Source: Sediminibacterium sp. (GTDB taxonomy: Bacteria; Bacteroidota; Bacteroidia; Chitinophagales; Chitinophagaceae). From it: 13,165 nt of DNA. The stretch covers positions 1-13,165 of the forward strand of contig JAOASV010000117.1 in assembly GCA_030158535.1 (NCBI GenBank), read 5' to 3'. This document shows, one piece after another, positions 1 through 9,202 of this stretch. Numbering within the stretch: the first letter of the stretch is position 1; every line of letters starts with the position of its first letter. Under the pieces are notes generated by a model. The model saw nothing but the letters and a program-made list of their open reading frames with translations, made no database searches and was not told the origin of the DNA. A program made the position numbers and the translations under genes.

Positions 1-1
1 G

Positions 2-418
2 CAAACCTTGTTTGGTTTTGCCGATGGAGCCGAAAAAGAACTCTTTTTGCATCTAATCAGCGTTTCTGGGGTAGGTGCTTCAACCGCACGTATGATGCTA
101 TCAGGCCTTCGCCCTGATGAAATTACCAGGGCTATTGTGCAGGGTAATACCAAGCAATTAGAGGCAATTAAGGGCATTGGCAAGAAGTCCGCAGAGCGTT
201 TGGTGCTCGAATTAAGGGATAAATTAGGAAAACAGCATCAAGACGCTCCTTTTGGAGGGGGTTTTGTATCTTCGCCAGATAGCGATGCCGTTCAGGCTTT
301 AGTGGCCCTAGGGATTGGAAAACCACTTGCAGAACAAGCCGTTAAAAAAACAATGGTAACATTGGGTGCCGACGCACCACTTGAAGATGTTATTAAAACT
401 GCTTTAAAAAACCTATAG
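2..418 (+). CDS. ruvA: Holliday junction branch migration protein RuvA (5' truncated by the window edge)
   Basis: RuvA binds four-way Holliday junctions as a tetramer and loads the RuvB helicase for branch migration during recombinational repair in the cytoplasm. The visible 138 codons lack the N-terminal OB-fold domain (about 55 to 60 residues; the family is near 200). The open frame runs to the left edge and reads QTLFGFAD, typical internal RuvA sequence, so the TTG at base 8 is not the start. Two helix-hairpin-helix motifs follow: VSGVG (about bases 59-73) and IKGIGKKSAERL (about bases 167-202). After a glycine-rich linker comes the C-terminal three-helix domain that contacts RuvB, starting near SDAVQALVALG (about base 279). 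The stop is TAG at 416-418, 38 bases before sprA on the same strand, so co-transcription is likely. Identity is secure; only the N-terminus is unseen. Confidence 0.95.
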   Translation, partial: QTLFGFADGAEKELFLHLISVSGVGASTARMMLSGLRPDEITRAIVQGNTKQLEAIKGIGKKSAERLVLELRDKLGKQHQDAPFGGGFVSSPDSDAVQALVALGIGKPLAEQAVKKTMVTLGADAPLEDVIKTALKNL

Positions 419-444
419 ACTATCGATCAAAACGCTACTTTATT

Positions 445-459
445 AATCTTACTTTTTTG
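445..459 (+). promoter_or_regulatory. Possible -7 promoter box overlapping the sprA start codon
   Basis: Bases 450-457 read TACTTTTT, seven of eight matches to the Bacteroidota -7 consensus TAnnTTTG. The surrounding 11-mer AATCTTACTTT (445-455) recurs exactly at 10231-10241 upstream of the zinc hydrolase gene, where it sits at a sensible promoter position. Here it runs into the apparent TTG start (457-459), so a transcript starting downstream of it would lack that codon. Either it is fortuitous and sprA is read from upstream of ruvA, or the sprA start is misplaced. No convincing -33 TTG is seen. Confidence 0.25.
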
Positions 460-3400
460 AGTCGGTATCGTCAATATTTATTTGGCTATTTTTTGTTGTT
501 CAATTTACTGTTCTGCTCGGTTCAGTATTTGCATGCGCAAACAAAAACGGGTCTTCGTTATCCTATCAAGGATCGAAGGGCCGCGGCAATTGTAGCACCT
601 AGTAAAAATCCATACGATATCAGGGATACCACACTTATTAAAAAGTCGGTGGTTTTTGATCCTATTAATAGACAGTATAAAGTAGTTGAAACCATCAACG
701 GAAAATTATACCGTACGCCTAGTTATATCGATTTTGATACCTATGTGAAACTGCAAGCAAAAGAAGATGAAAAGGAATATTTTAAAAAGCGGGCAGATGC
801 TTTAACGGCGCTCAATAAAAAAGTAGCGCGCCCACCCATGCAGGTCTACGATAAATTGTTTGATCGCATTTTTGGCGTAAGTGATATGTTAGGTAGTGCA
901 GGCGGGCAAATCAAACAACTTACGGATCAAGCCAAACAAATAGGGGATCAGCTTGGCAATTTAAAGGATCAATTAAAAAATACGGCAGAAGGACTCGCTG
1001 CCAATAAATTAAATGTTGACATTAAGCCAACCGGCGATGTAACCATTATGGCTGGTTATCAGGGGCAAAACATTAAAAACCCAACGCTTCCCGAAAGAGC
1101 CAGAAAAAATGGCGGTTTTGATTTTGACATGAACACCAATTTAAGTGTGAATGCAAATATTGGCGATAAATTAAAATTCCCCATCAACTATAATACCCTT
1201 GCTAATTTAAATTTTGACAATCAGATTAAGCTTGATTACAAGGGCATGGATGATGAGCTTTTAAAAAGCATTGAAGCTGGAAATATTTCATTTCAATCGA
1301 GAGGCACTTTAATTCCATCGGCTCAAAATTTATTTGGTGTAAAAACGCAGTTGCAATTTGGAAAATTATTTGTTACAGCTGCGCTCGCAAACCAACGATC
1401 TACCAGACAGTCGGTAGCATTACAGGGTGGCGCATCTATGTTAACTTTTGAAAAAAAGTTAGATGACTACGAAGAAAACAGACACTTTTTATTAGGCCAA
1501 TATTTTAAAAATAATTTTAACAAGGCCATGAAAAATTTACCTGTCGTAAATACACAGGTACAAATTCAGCGCATCGAAGTTTGGGTCACCAACCGCACCG
1601 GCGCTACTACCGAAGCAAGGGATATAGTAGGCTTTATGGATCTTGGGGAACCTAAGCCTTACAATACGGGTGCAATAGCTGCTACAACGGGTGGGACACT
1701 TCCGTTTAATGGTGTCAATAATTTATATACCGGACTCGTTAGCAATCCAAGTAGTAGAAACCCTGCAGTTATTAATAGTTTACTATTATCTAAAGGACTT
1801 AGACCCGTTGACGATTATGAAAAAACCTTTGCCCGTAAATTAAATACCACCGAATATACTTTCAATCCTCAAATTGGATTTGTATCCATCAATACGCAGT
1901 TGCAAGCAGATGAAGTGCTCGCCGTAGCATATCAGTACACCTACAATGGTCGTGTGTATCAAGTGGGTGAATTTTCTCAAGACGTAGCACTTGATTCTAG
2001 CAAGGGTGTGCAAAAAGTTTTGTTTTTAAAATTATTAAAAGCAACTTCTCAACGAATCGAACTTCCTATTTGGGATTGGATGATGAAAAACGTATACTCG
2101 CTTGATGTGTTTGGCGGTATTCAACGCGAAGATTTTAAACTCAATATTTTATACGAAGAACCAAGCGGCGGACTTAAAAGATATTTACCTGAAACATCAA
2201 AAGCAGCAGAAGGATTTCCATTACTTAAAATTTTAAATCTAGATAGGCTTAACAACCGAAACGATCCGCAGCCAGATGGTGTATTTGATTTTGTGGATGG
2301 ATTTACGGTGCTGCAGCAAACCGGTAAAATAATATTTCCTGTTCTTGAGCCCTTTGGTAATGACCTGGACACCCTTGCGTTTACGGGTATGCCTACGGCG
2401 GTCAAGCAAAAATATATTTATTATCAACTCTACGATTCCATTAAGGCAATTGCACAAACCTATGCAAACCTAAACCGCTTTGTTATGCAAGGGCAAGTAA
2501 AAAGTGGAGGTGGTGGGTCCGAAATCCAACTTAATACTTTTAATATTCCACCTGGCTCGGTGCGCGTTACTGCCGGCGGCCAGCAATTAAGAGAAGGTCT
2601 CGATTATAGTGTCGATTATAATTTAGGAAGCATTAAAATTTTAAACGCTGCCATATTAAGTTCCAATGTTCCTGTAAGTGTTTCATTTGAAAACAATACC
2701 GGCTTTGGTATGCAAACAAGAGGCTTTAGCGGTCTTCGTTTAGATTATATCGCCAATAAAAAATTTAGTGTAAGTGCAACATCTGTTAGGTTAGGAGAGC
2801 GTCCGTTTTTTACAAAAATGAACTATGGCGATGATCCTATACGTAACACGATGTACGGATTAGACTTTAGTTATAAATCTGAACTGCCATCTGTAACAAG
2901 GCTTTTAAATAGACTTCCTTTTTATTCCACCAAAGCCAAGTCTAGTATTAATGCTTATGGCGAAGGCGCGTTTTTAAAGCCAGGGCATCCGCCGCAAATT
3001 GGTTCTGGCGGTCAAGGACTTATTTTTATTGATGACTTTGAAGGCACAAGAACCAATATTGATTTAAGGTTTCCATTTGTGGCGTGGACACTTGCTTCTA
3101 CCCCGCAAGGTAATCCTAGATTCCCAGAAGCAGTATTAACAGACTCTATCGATTATAATTTTAACCGCGCAAAATTAGCATGGTACAATATTGAACCTAA
3201 TTTACAAGATAAAAACAGTAGTAACAATCCGCTTAGAAGAAATGTAGCGGAGCTCAGTGACCCTAGAGTACGTCAAGTATTTACCAATGAATTATTTCCG
3301 CAGCGTACTACCAATATTACCGATGTTCAAACGGCAACATTAGACCTTGCGTATTATCCCAAAGAAAAAGGTCCTTATAATTATGAAACAAGAACTGCGC

Positions 3401-6400
3401 AGATAGGGGCCGATGGTAAATTTAGAAACCCTGCAGCTAAGTGGGGTGGTATAATGCGTGCCATTGATCAAACGGATTTTGAAACAGGCAATATCGAATA
3501 TTTTGAAATTTGGATGCAAGATCCATTTATCATGAGCCCAAATAGTAAAGGCGGAAAAATAATGCTCAATCTTGGTAATATTAGTGAAGATGTTTTAAAG
3601 GATGGAAAACGTTTTTACGAAAATGGGATGAACACGCCTAAAGTGCCTGCACAAGTTGACAGTAGTAACACTTGGGGTAAAACACCGGTGAATCCTATTC
3701 AGATTACGCAGGCGTTTAGTAATGATCCTGATGACAGGCCATACCAAGATGTGGGTTTTGATGGACTCGATGACAATGCAGAAAAAGTTAAAAAGAATTA
3801 TATTTTACAAAAGTTGGCAAGCAATTTTGGAACTTCATCGTTGGTGTATCAAAGAGCACTTGTTGATCCAGCGGGTGATAATTATAAGTGGTACCGCGAT
3901 AATAGTTTTGATGCGGCGGGTACGGGCATTTTAGGTAGGTATAAAAATCATAACAATCCACAGGGCAATTCGCCAATTGCAGCAGCTAGTGTATTTACAC
4001 CTGCCGCAACACTCTATCCAGACAATGAAGATTTAAATAGAGACAATACCCTCAATGAAACAGAAGCGTATTACGAGTACGAAGTTTCTTTAAAGCCTGG
4101 TATGGCAGTGGGTGTTACGCCATATATTACAGATAGGAGAACGCTATCCGTAAATGCGGCAGATGGAACAGTGAAAACAGAAAATTGGTTTTTGTTCCGT
4201 ATTCCAATTAGGGGCTTTACTAGAAAAGTGGGCAACATGACCGATTTTAAATCGATTCGTTTTGCGCGTTTATATCTTACTGATTTTGAAGATTCAGTAG
4301 TTGTTCGCATGGCAAGAATGGATTTAGTGCGCAACCAGTGGCGTCAATTCAATTTTCAATTAGATACAACAGGTTCTTATTTGCCAATTCCTGTAAATAG
4401 TGGTGTCACTTTTAATACACTCGCTGTTAACCTGGAAGAAAATAGTAGTCGTCAGCCAGTTAACTATTTAATGCCTCCAGGTGTAGAGCGTGTTCAGTTG
4501 CTTAGTAACAACGGGGTAAACCTGCAACAAAATGAGCAGGCCATGAGTATGCAAATTAGAGACTTAACATCTGGCGATGCGCGAGCAGTTTTTAAAACAG
4601 TTCCTTTTGATTTTAGACAATTTGGTAGACTCTCTATGTATTTACATGCCGAATCGGTTCCTGGATTAAGGCCTGTTTTAGATGATGAACTATATGCAGT
4701 AGTAAGGCTTGGTCAAGACTTTTTAAATAACTATTACGAAATAAAAATTCCATTAAAAGTTACGAAGCCAGGTAATTATCCAAAAGGTCAGGAAGATAAA
4801 ATATGGCCAGCGCTTAACAATCTTGATTTGTCTTTGCGTTCATTAATTGATTTGAAACAACGAAGAAATAGTAAAGGATTATCTGTTACCAATATTTACA
4901 GAGAAGCACTCGGCAATAAAATAATTTCTGTACAAGGAAATCCAAATTTGGGTGAAGTGCGTGGTATTTTAATTGGGGTTGAAAATAAATATTTACCGGA
5001 TGGTCCTATCATTAGTGCCGAAGTATGGGCCAACGAATTAAGGTTATCCGAAATGGATGAGCAAGGCGGATGGTCAGCACTTGGTAGGGTTGATATGGTA
5101 TTAGCAGACTTAGGTACTTTGTCTGTTTCTGCAAATACACACTCTGTAGGATTTGGAACGATTGAGCAGCGTGTAAATGAAAGAGCGAAAGAAAATATGA
5201 CGCAGTTTGATGTAGCAGCTAATATCGAAGCAGGCAAACTACTTCCTAAAAAGGCGAATGTATCACTACCGGTATATGCAAGTATAAATAGAACAGTTTT
5301 TACACCAGCATTTGACCCATACGATAAAGACATTCGTTTTAAAGACCAGTTAGGTAGAGCAACCGCTGACAAGAGAGATTCTATGAAGCAGGCAGCCATG
5401 GATCAAACAACAATTAAAACCATCAATTTCACCAATGTAAAAGTGTTGCCTAGCGAAAAAACAACACTTGTTAGCCTTAGTAATTTTGATTTAAATTATT
5501 CGTACACACAAACGGCACAAAGTAGCCCTATTGTAGATGAAAATAAAGTAACGAAGCAAAGGGGTGGGCTTGGGTATACCTATAATGCACAGCCTTCATT
5601 TAAGTATCCATTTAAAAAAGTTATCAAAACCAATACGCCTTGGTTATCTCTGATCAAAGATTTTAACCTCAACTTAAAACCAAGCTTACTTAGTTTTAGA
5701 GCGGATGTGCAGCGTCAGTTTGGACAATTCATTCCTCGCATTGTAAATACGCGTGATAGTAAGGTTGAAAGAGTGGATACTACTTACGATAAATATTTTA
5801 CGTTTGACCGTTTTTATAATTTACGTTGGGATCTATCAAATTCGGTAAATCTTGATTTTTCTGCAACCAATAATGCCCGCATTGATGAGCCTTTTGGTAG
5901 AATAGATACGCGCGCCAAAAAAGATAGTGTTCAGCAAAACTTTTTAAAAGGGGGTAGAAATACCTTGTATCAACAAAAAGCTGCGATATCTTATACTGTT
6001 CCACTTAATAAATTTCCACTCACAGATTGGATTACAGCAAGGTATACCTATGCTACCAGTTACAACTGGATTGGGGCTAGTAGGCTTGCTTACGAGCTTG
6101 GCAATACCATCGAAAACTCGCAAGAAAATAATATTAGTGTGCCATTTAATTTTGCCAGCCTCTATGCAAAATCTAAATTCTTGCGCGCACTCGATAATAT
6201 TCCACCTCCAAAAGTAAAAGGCAATACCATTTCGAATAAAGCAACGCCAGAGCAATTATTAGGAACAGTACTACTTAGTAAAAAGGAAACACTACAAGGT
6301 TTGGTGGGTGATAAACGAAAAGTGGCTTTAAAAAAGTGGAAGACTTTAAAAAAGGACCAGCGCATTGCGGCTAAAATGCTAAGGGCAAATGAAATGCCAG

Positions 6401-7845
6401 AACTTAATGGTGCTACAAGGTTTTCAGGCAAACTTTTAACGATGGTAAAAAACCTGTCGTTGAATTACGCGGCTAATTACCGCAGTAGGGTGCCAGGTTT
6501 TACGGATAGTACACAGTTTTTGGGACAAAACTTTAATTCTTTAGCGCCAGGACTTGATTATGCTTTTGGAAAACAACCAGATACTACATGGCTTAATCAA
6601 AAAGCGGCACAAGGTTTACTATCAAGAGATCCAGGGTTTAACTTTTTGTACAGACAAAGTTTTGAGCAGCGTCTTAATATTACTGCACAGGTAGAACCTA
6701 TAAGAGAACTACTCATTGATCTTAATTTAGAAAAAACATTTACAAAAGATTATTCACAATTGTTCAAAGATACTTTGGGCGCTGGTAGAATGGAGCATTT
6801 AAACCCGCTTGCTACTGGTGGGTTTAGTGTGTCTTATATTTCCTTCAAAACAATTTTTGAAGGATATACGCCTAACGAAATTTCAAGCACTTTTAAAACC
6901 TTCCAAGACAACCGTTTAATAGTTTCTAGACGCGTAGCTGCTGCAAATCCTTATTGGCAAACACTTCCAGCTTCTCAAAAGTTTACACCTGATGGTTATG
7001 CTAGAGGGTATGGTAGGTATTCTCAAGACGTTTTGGTTCCTGCCTTTTTAGCCGCATATGCAGGTACTGATCCAAACACAGCGCCACTTATTAAACAGTC
7101 TAATGCCAAAGTAAGTTCTAATCCATTTGCTGGCATTATACCTAGACCTAATTGGAGGGTTACGTATACAGGGCTTACAAAAATTCCAGCTCTAGCGGAA
7201 AAATTTAATAATATCTCTTTTTCACATAGCTATAAGGGTAACTTAAGTATGAATAGTTTTAATAGTGCCCTGCTGTATCAAGATCCATTTAGACTTGGTG
7301 GTCCTTCATTTATGGATACCGTGAGTGGTAATTACATTCCATTTTTCTTGGTACCTAATATTACCATGCAAGAAAATTTTGAACCACTTATTGGGATAGA
7401 CTTTACTACCAATAAGCAACTGAACATGCACTTCGAATACCGCAAGGGCAGACAACTTAGTTTAAGCTTAGTAGATTATCAATTAAGTGAATCTAGAAGT
7501 ACAGAGTGGGTGTTTGGTTTTAGCCTTCGCACACAGGGGCTTAACTTGCCATTTACCATTCCAGGTATGAAAAATGCCAAGCTGGTAAATGATCTTACTA
7601 TAAAAGTTGATTTATCTATGCGTGACATTTCCAATAGCAATAGCAGGCTCGATCAAACCAATGCATATGGTACGGGTGGACAAAAAGAAATCACAATACA
7701 ACCTTCTATAGACTATGTATTAAATAGTAGGGTCAATCTTCAATTCTTCTTTGACCAGCGTCGGGTACAGCCATATATTTCAACAGCTGCACCTTCTACA
7801 ACTACAAGAGCCGGCGTTAAAGTAAGGGTATCGTTAGCGCAGTAA
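457..7845 (+). CDS. sprA: T9SS outer-membrane translocon SprA (Sov)
   Basis: SprA is the giant outer-membrane barrel through which the type IX secretion system exports folded cargo, including gliding adhesins where present; Sov is its Porphyromonas gingivalis counterpart. The 2462 residues match the usual 2300 to 2500. A signal peptide occupies residues 1-28 (basic SRYRQ, then a hydrophobic core, ending LHAQ). Next come a short coiled-coil-like stretch (about 145-180), the first SprA block near residue 190 (GDVTIMAGYQGQ, then FDFDMN and NQIKLDY), a central block GFGMQTRGFSGLRLDYIANK with MYGLDFSYKSELP, and the IFIDDFEGTR motif near residue 860. The rest is dominated by alternating beta strands. 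A lysine-rich helical insertion lies near residues 1950-1980, probably an extramembrane loop. The start is TTG: no ATG, GTG or other TTG lies in frame between the upstream stop at 394-396 and base 457, and the first in-frame ATG (base 838) would delete the signal peptide. No Shine-Dalgarno is seen, usual for Bacteroidota. No frameshift is seen. Confidence 0.96.
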   Translation: MSRYRQYLFGYFLLFNLLFCSVQYLHAQTKTGLRYPIKDRRAAAIVAPSKNPYDIRDTTLIKKSVVFDPINRQYKVVETINGKLYRTPSYIDFDTYVKLQAKEDEKEYFKKRADALTALNKKVARPPMQVYDKLFDRIFGVSDMLGSAGGQIKQLTDQAKQIGDQLGNLKDQLKNTAEGLAANKLNVDIKPTGDVTIMAGYQGQNIKNPTLPERARKNGGFDFDMNTNLSVNANIGDKLKFPINYNTLANLNFDNQIKLDYKGMDDELLKSIEAGNISFQSRGTLIPSAQNLFGVKTQLQFGKLFVTAALANQRSTRQSVALQGGASMLTFEKKLDDYEENRHFLLGQYFKNNFNKAMKNLPVVNTQVQIQRIEVWVTNRTGATTEARDIVGFMDLGEPKPYNTGAIAATTGGTLPFNGVNNLYTGLVSNPSSRNPAVINSLLLSKGLRPVDDYEKTFARKLNTTEYTFNPQIGFVSINTQLQADEVLAVAYQYTYNGRVYQVGEFSQDVALDSSKGVQKVLFLKLLKATSQRIELPIWDWMMKNVYSLDVFGGIQREDFKLNILYEEPSGGLKRYLPETSKAAEGFPLLKILNLDRLNNRNDPQPDGVFDFVDGFTVLQQTGKIIFPVLEPFGNDLDTLAFTGMPTAVKQKYIYYQLYDSIKAIAQTYANLNRFVMQGQVKSGGGGSEIQLNTFNIPPGSVRVTAGGQQLREGLDYSVDYNLGSIKILNAAILSSNVPVSVSFENNTGFGMQTRGFSGLRLDYIANKKFSVSATSVRLGERPFFTKMNYGDDPIRNTMYGLDFSYKSELPSVTRLLNRLPFYSTKAKSSINAYGEGAFLKPGHPPQIGSGGQGLIFIDDFEGTRTNIDLRFPFVAWTLASTPQGNPRFPEAVLTDSIDYNFNRAKLAWYNIEPNLQDKNSSNNPLRRNVAELSDPRVRQVFTNELFPQRTTNITDVQTATLDLAYYPKEKGPYNYETRTAQIGADGKFRNPAAKWGGIMRAIDQTDFETGNIEYFEIWMQDPFIMSPNSKGGKIMLNLGNISEDVLKDGKRFYENGMNTPKVPAQVDSSNTWGKTPVNPIQITQAFSNDPDDRPYQDVGFDGLDDNAEKVKKNYILQKLASNFGTSSLVYQRALVDPAGDNYKWYRDNSFDAAGTGILGRYKNHNNPQGNSPIAAASVFTPAATLYPDNEDLNRDNTLNETEAYYEYEVSLKPGMAVGVTPYITDRRTLSVNAADGTVKTENWFLFRIPIRGFTRKVGNMTDFKSIRFARLYLTDFEDSVVVRMARMDLVRNQWRQFNFQLDTTGSYLPIPVNSGVTFNTLAVNLEENSSRQPVNYLMPPGVERVQLLSNNGVNLQQNEQAMSMQIRDLTSGDARAVFKTVPFDFRQFGRLSMYLHAESVPGLRPVLDDELYAVVRLGQDFLNNYYEIKIPLKVTKPGNYPKGQEDKIWPALNNLDLSLRSLIDLKQRRNSKGLSVTNIYREALGNKIISVQGNPNLGEVRGILIGVENKYLPDGPIISAEVWANELRLSEMDEQGGWSALGRVDMVLADLGTLSVSANTHSVGFGTIEQRVNERAKENMTQFDVAANIEAGKLLPKKANVSLPVYASINRTVFTPAFDPYDKDIRFKDQLGRATADKRDSMKQAAMDQTTIKTINFTNVKVLPSEKTTLVSLSNFDLNYSYTQTAQSSPIVDENKVTKQRGGLGYTYNAQPSFKYPFKKVIKTNTPWLSLIKDFNLNLKPSLLSFRADVQRQFGQFIPRIVNTRDSKVERVDTTYDKYFTFDRFYNLRWDLSNSVNLDFSATNNARIDEPFGRIDTRAKKDSVQQNFLKGGRNTLYQQKAAISYTVPLNKFPLTDWITARYTYATSYNWIGASRLAYELGNTIENSQENNISVPFNFASLYAKSKFLRALDNIPPPKVKGNTISNKATPEQLLGTVLLSKKETLQGLVGDKRKVALKKWKTLKKDQRIAAKMLRANEMPELNGATRFSGKLLTMVKNLSLNYAANYRSRVPGFTDSTQFLGQNFNSLAPGLDYAFGKQPDTTWLNQKAAQGLLSRDPGFNFLYRQSFEQRLNITAQVEPIRELLIDLNLEKTFTKDYSQLFKDTLGAGRMEHLNPLATGGFSVSYISFKTIFEGYTPNEISSTFKTFQDNRLIVSRRVAAANPYWQTLPASQKFTPDGYARGYGRYSQDVLVPAFLAAYAGTDPNTAPLIKQSNAKVSSNPFAGIIPRPNWRVTYTGLTKIPALAEKFNNISFSHSYKGNLSMNSFNSALLYQDPFRLGGPSFMDTVSGNYIPFFLVPNITMQENFEPLIGIDFTTNKQLNMHFEYRKGRQLSLSLVDYQLSESRSTEWVFGFSLRTQGLNLPFTIPGMKNAKLVNDLTIKVDLSMRDISNSNSRLDQTNAYGTGGQKEITIQPSIDYVLNSRVNLQFFFDQRRVQPYISTAAPSTTTRAGVKVRVSLAQ

Positions 7846-7849
7846 TTGA

Positions 7850-7871
7850 GCTTTTAGTTATTTTTAAAAGC
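7850..7871. terminator. AT-rich hairpin at the sprA/ABC permease convergent junction
   Basis: GCTTTTA (7850-7856) and TAAAAGC (7865-7871) form a perfect 7-bp stem around an 8-base loop. It begins five bases after the sprA stop and contains the stop codon of the opposing permease gene (7854-7856). The position suits a bidirectional terminator. No clear U-tract follows on either strand and the stem is weak, so termination is only inferred. Confidence 0.35.
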
Positions 7872-9191
7872 CCATTTCCACATTTCTTTCCAGGTTACTT
7901 TTTTGCCGTACATTAAAATACCTGTTCTATAAATTTTTGCTGCTACCCAAGTAGTTCCTAAAAATCCAAGTACAAGTAATGCCATACTCGCAATTAATTG
8001 CACCACGGTAACCCCGTCCGGAACGCCATGTGCTACTCTCGCCATCATTACAATAGGAGAGGTTAGTGGGAACAAGCTGCCAAATATAGCCAGTGTGCTA
8101 TTAGGGTCATTTACAGCTTTGGTCATGATAACCATTGCAAAAATGATTGGCATCATAATAGGTAGTAATAAACTTTGTGCATCTTGTGGGTCCTCATTCA
8201 CAGCGCTACCAACTGCCGCAAAAAGTGCAGCATACATAAAATAGCCGCCTAAAAAGTAAAACACAAAACATCCAATGATAAGTGTGAAATTAATTTCGGC
8301 AAGTCCGGCCATAATGCCTTGTAATGCACCTGATTCTTTTACTGCTGTTGCAGCGCCCATCGCCCCCGGTTGAATAGGAGCCGATTGCATCTGTGCAGCT
8401 ACGTCTGGGAATAGTACAGGGATTAAAAATTGTAATCCAAACACGAGTACTATCCATATAATAAACTGAATTAAACCCACGGCGCCAATGCCAAATATTT
8501 TACCCAGCATTAACTCAAATGGTTTAACGCTGCTTACAATTACTTCTGCAATACGGCTTACTTTTTCTTCCATCACGCCTCGCATAACCATGGTGCCGTA
8601 AACAAATAAAATAATATAAATTAAAAAGCCAGCAATCATGCCCACCGCGTAGCTAATGCCCACTTTTGTTTCATTGTCTTTTTTACCGTCATTGGTAGTA
8701 AAGTTAATTGCATTGTTTTCAAGCCTTGCGCTGTCTAGTTGTCCTTTTGAAATATTAAGCGCGAGTAATTTCTTTTCTTCTAGTGCATTACTAATTCTGT
8801 TTTCAATTTTTTCTCTGGTCATTAAACCAAGTGCCTTGCTAGATTTAAATGCGATTTGAGGTTCGCCGCTTTGTAAATTGTATCCATTTGGAATAAATAA
8901 GTAAGCGTCGTATTCTTGATTGTTTAATTTTTTATTAAGAGAAGCGGTATCTGCATCGATAAAACTAAAAATGACTTCGGTGCTTTTTTTATCATCAATT
9001 TTTTCGTTAAATAATTTTGATTGGTCGCTAACAGCTACCTTAAAATTATCAGTGGTTTTAACCTGGAAATAAATCATGAGGGCGTAAAAGCCAAAAATCA
9101 AAATAGGAAGTCCAATGGTACTTAAAAGAAAGGTTTTCTTTTGAACCCTTGTTTTAAATTCTCTACTAGCAACTAAAAATATCTTATTCAT
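7854..9191 (-). CDS. ABC-2 family transporter permease, NatB-like
   Basis: This is the membrane subunit of an ABC exporter of the NatA/NatB class; in Bacillus NatAB exports sodium, but the substrate here cannot be told from sequence. The 445 residues show the ABC2_membrane_3-type plan: a basic N-terminus with one membrane segment (about 22-43), a large extracytoplasmic domain (about 44-180), then roughly six more hydrophobic segments (about 181-204, 231-257, 302-328, 341-358, 365-386, 397-417). Between the second and third lies the hallmark cytoplasmic stretch GVMEEKVSRIAEVIVSSVKP (205-224), the coupling region typical of these permeases. An alanine/glycine/proline-rich loop at about 264-285 precedes the fourth segment. 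The gene follows the ATPase gene after 11 bases in the same operon and ends 8 bases from sprA, convergently. Family assignment is firm; sodium export is one possibility. Confidence 0.9.
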   Translation of the reverse strand: MNKIFLVASREFKTRVQKKTFLLSTIGLPILIFGFYALMIYFQVKTTDNFKVAVSDQSKLFNEKIDDKKSTEVIFSFIDADTASLNKKLNNQEYDAYLFIPNGYNLQSGEPQIAFKSSKALGLMTREKIENRISNALEEKKLLALNISKGQLDSARLENNAINFTTNDGKKDNETKVGISYAVGMIAGFLIYIILFVYGTMVMRGVMEEKVSRIAEVIVSSVKPFELMLGKIFGIGAVGLIQFIIWIVLVFGLQFLIPVLFPDVAAQMQSAPIQPGAMGAATAVKESGALQGIMAGLAEINFTLIIGCFVFYFLGGYFMYAALFAAVGSAVNEDPQDAQSLLLPIMMPIIFAMVIMTKAVNDPNSTLAIFGSLFPLTSPIVMMARVAHGVPDGVTVVQLIASMALLVLGFLGTTWVAAKIYRTGILMYGKKVTWKEMWKWAFKNN

Positions 9192-9202
9192 GGGTGTGTA
9201 AA

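Noticed and set aside
8..10. TTG at base 8 as the ruvA start
   Set aside because: The open frame continues to the left edge with typical RuvA sequence before it, and the OB-fold domain would be missing.
4896..5399. 167-codon open frame on the minus strand inside sprA
   Set aside because: It lies wholly opposite the continuous sprA reading frame, has low-complexity Ser/Leu-rich sequence with no recognisable family, and has no promoter. It is a shadow of sprA.
6310..6390. Lysine-rich helical stretch in SprA as a foreign insertion
   Set aside because: Charged loops at this part of the barrel are, as I recall, usual in SprA homologues, and the frame and base composition are continuous with the surroundings.
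5944..6431. Overlapping minus-strand open frames of 103 and 89 codons inside sprA
   Set aside because: Both lie antisense to the SprA barrel region, resemble no family I know, and overlap each other in different frames.
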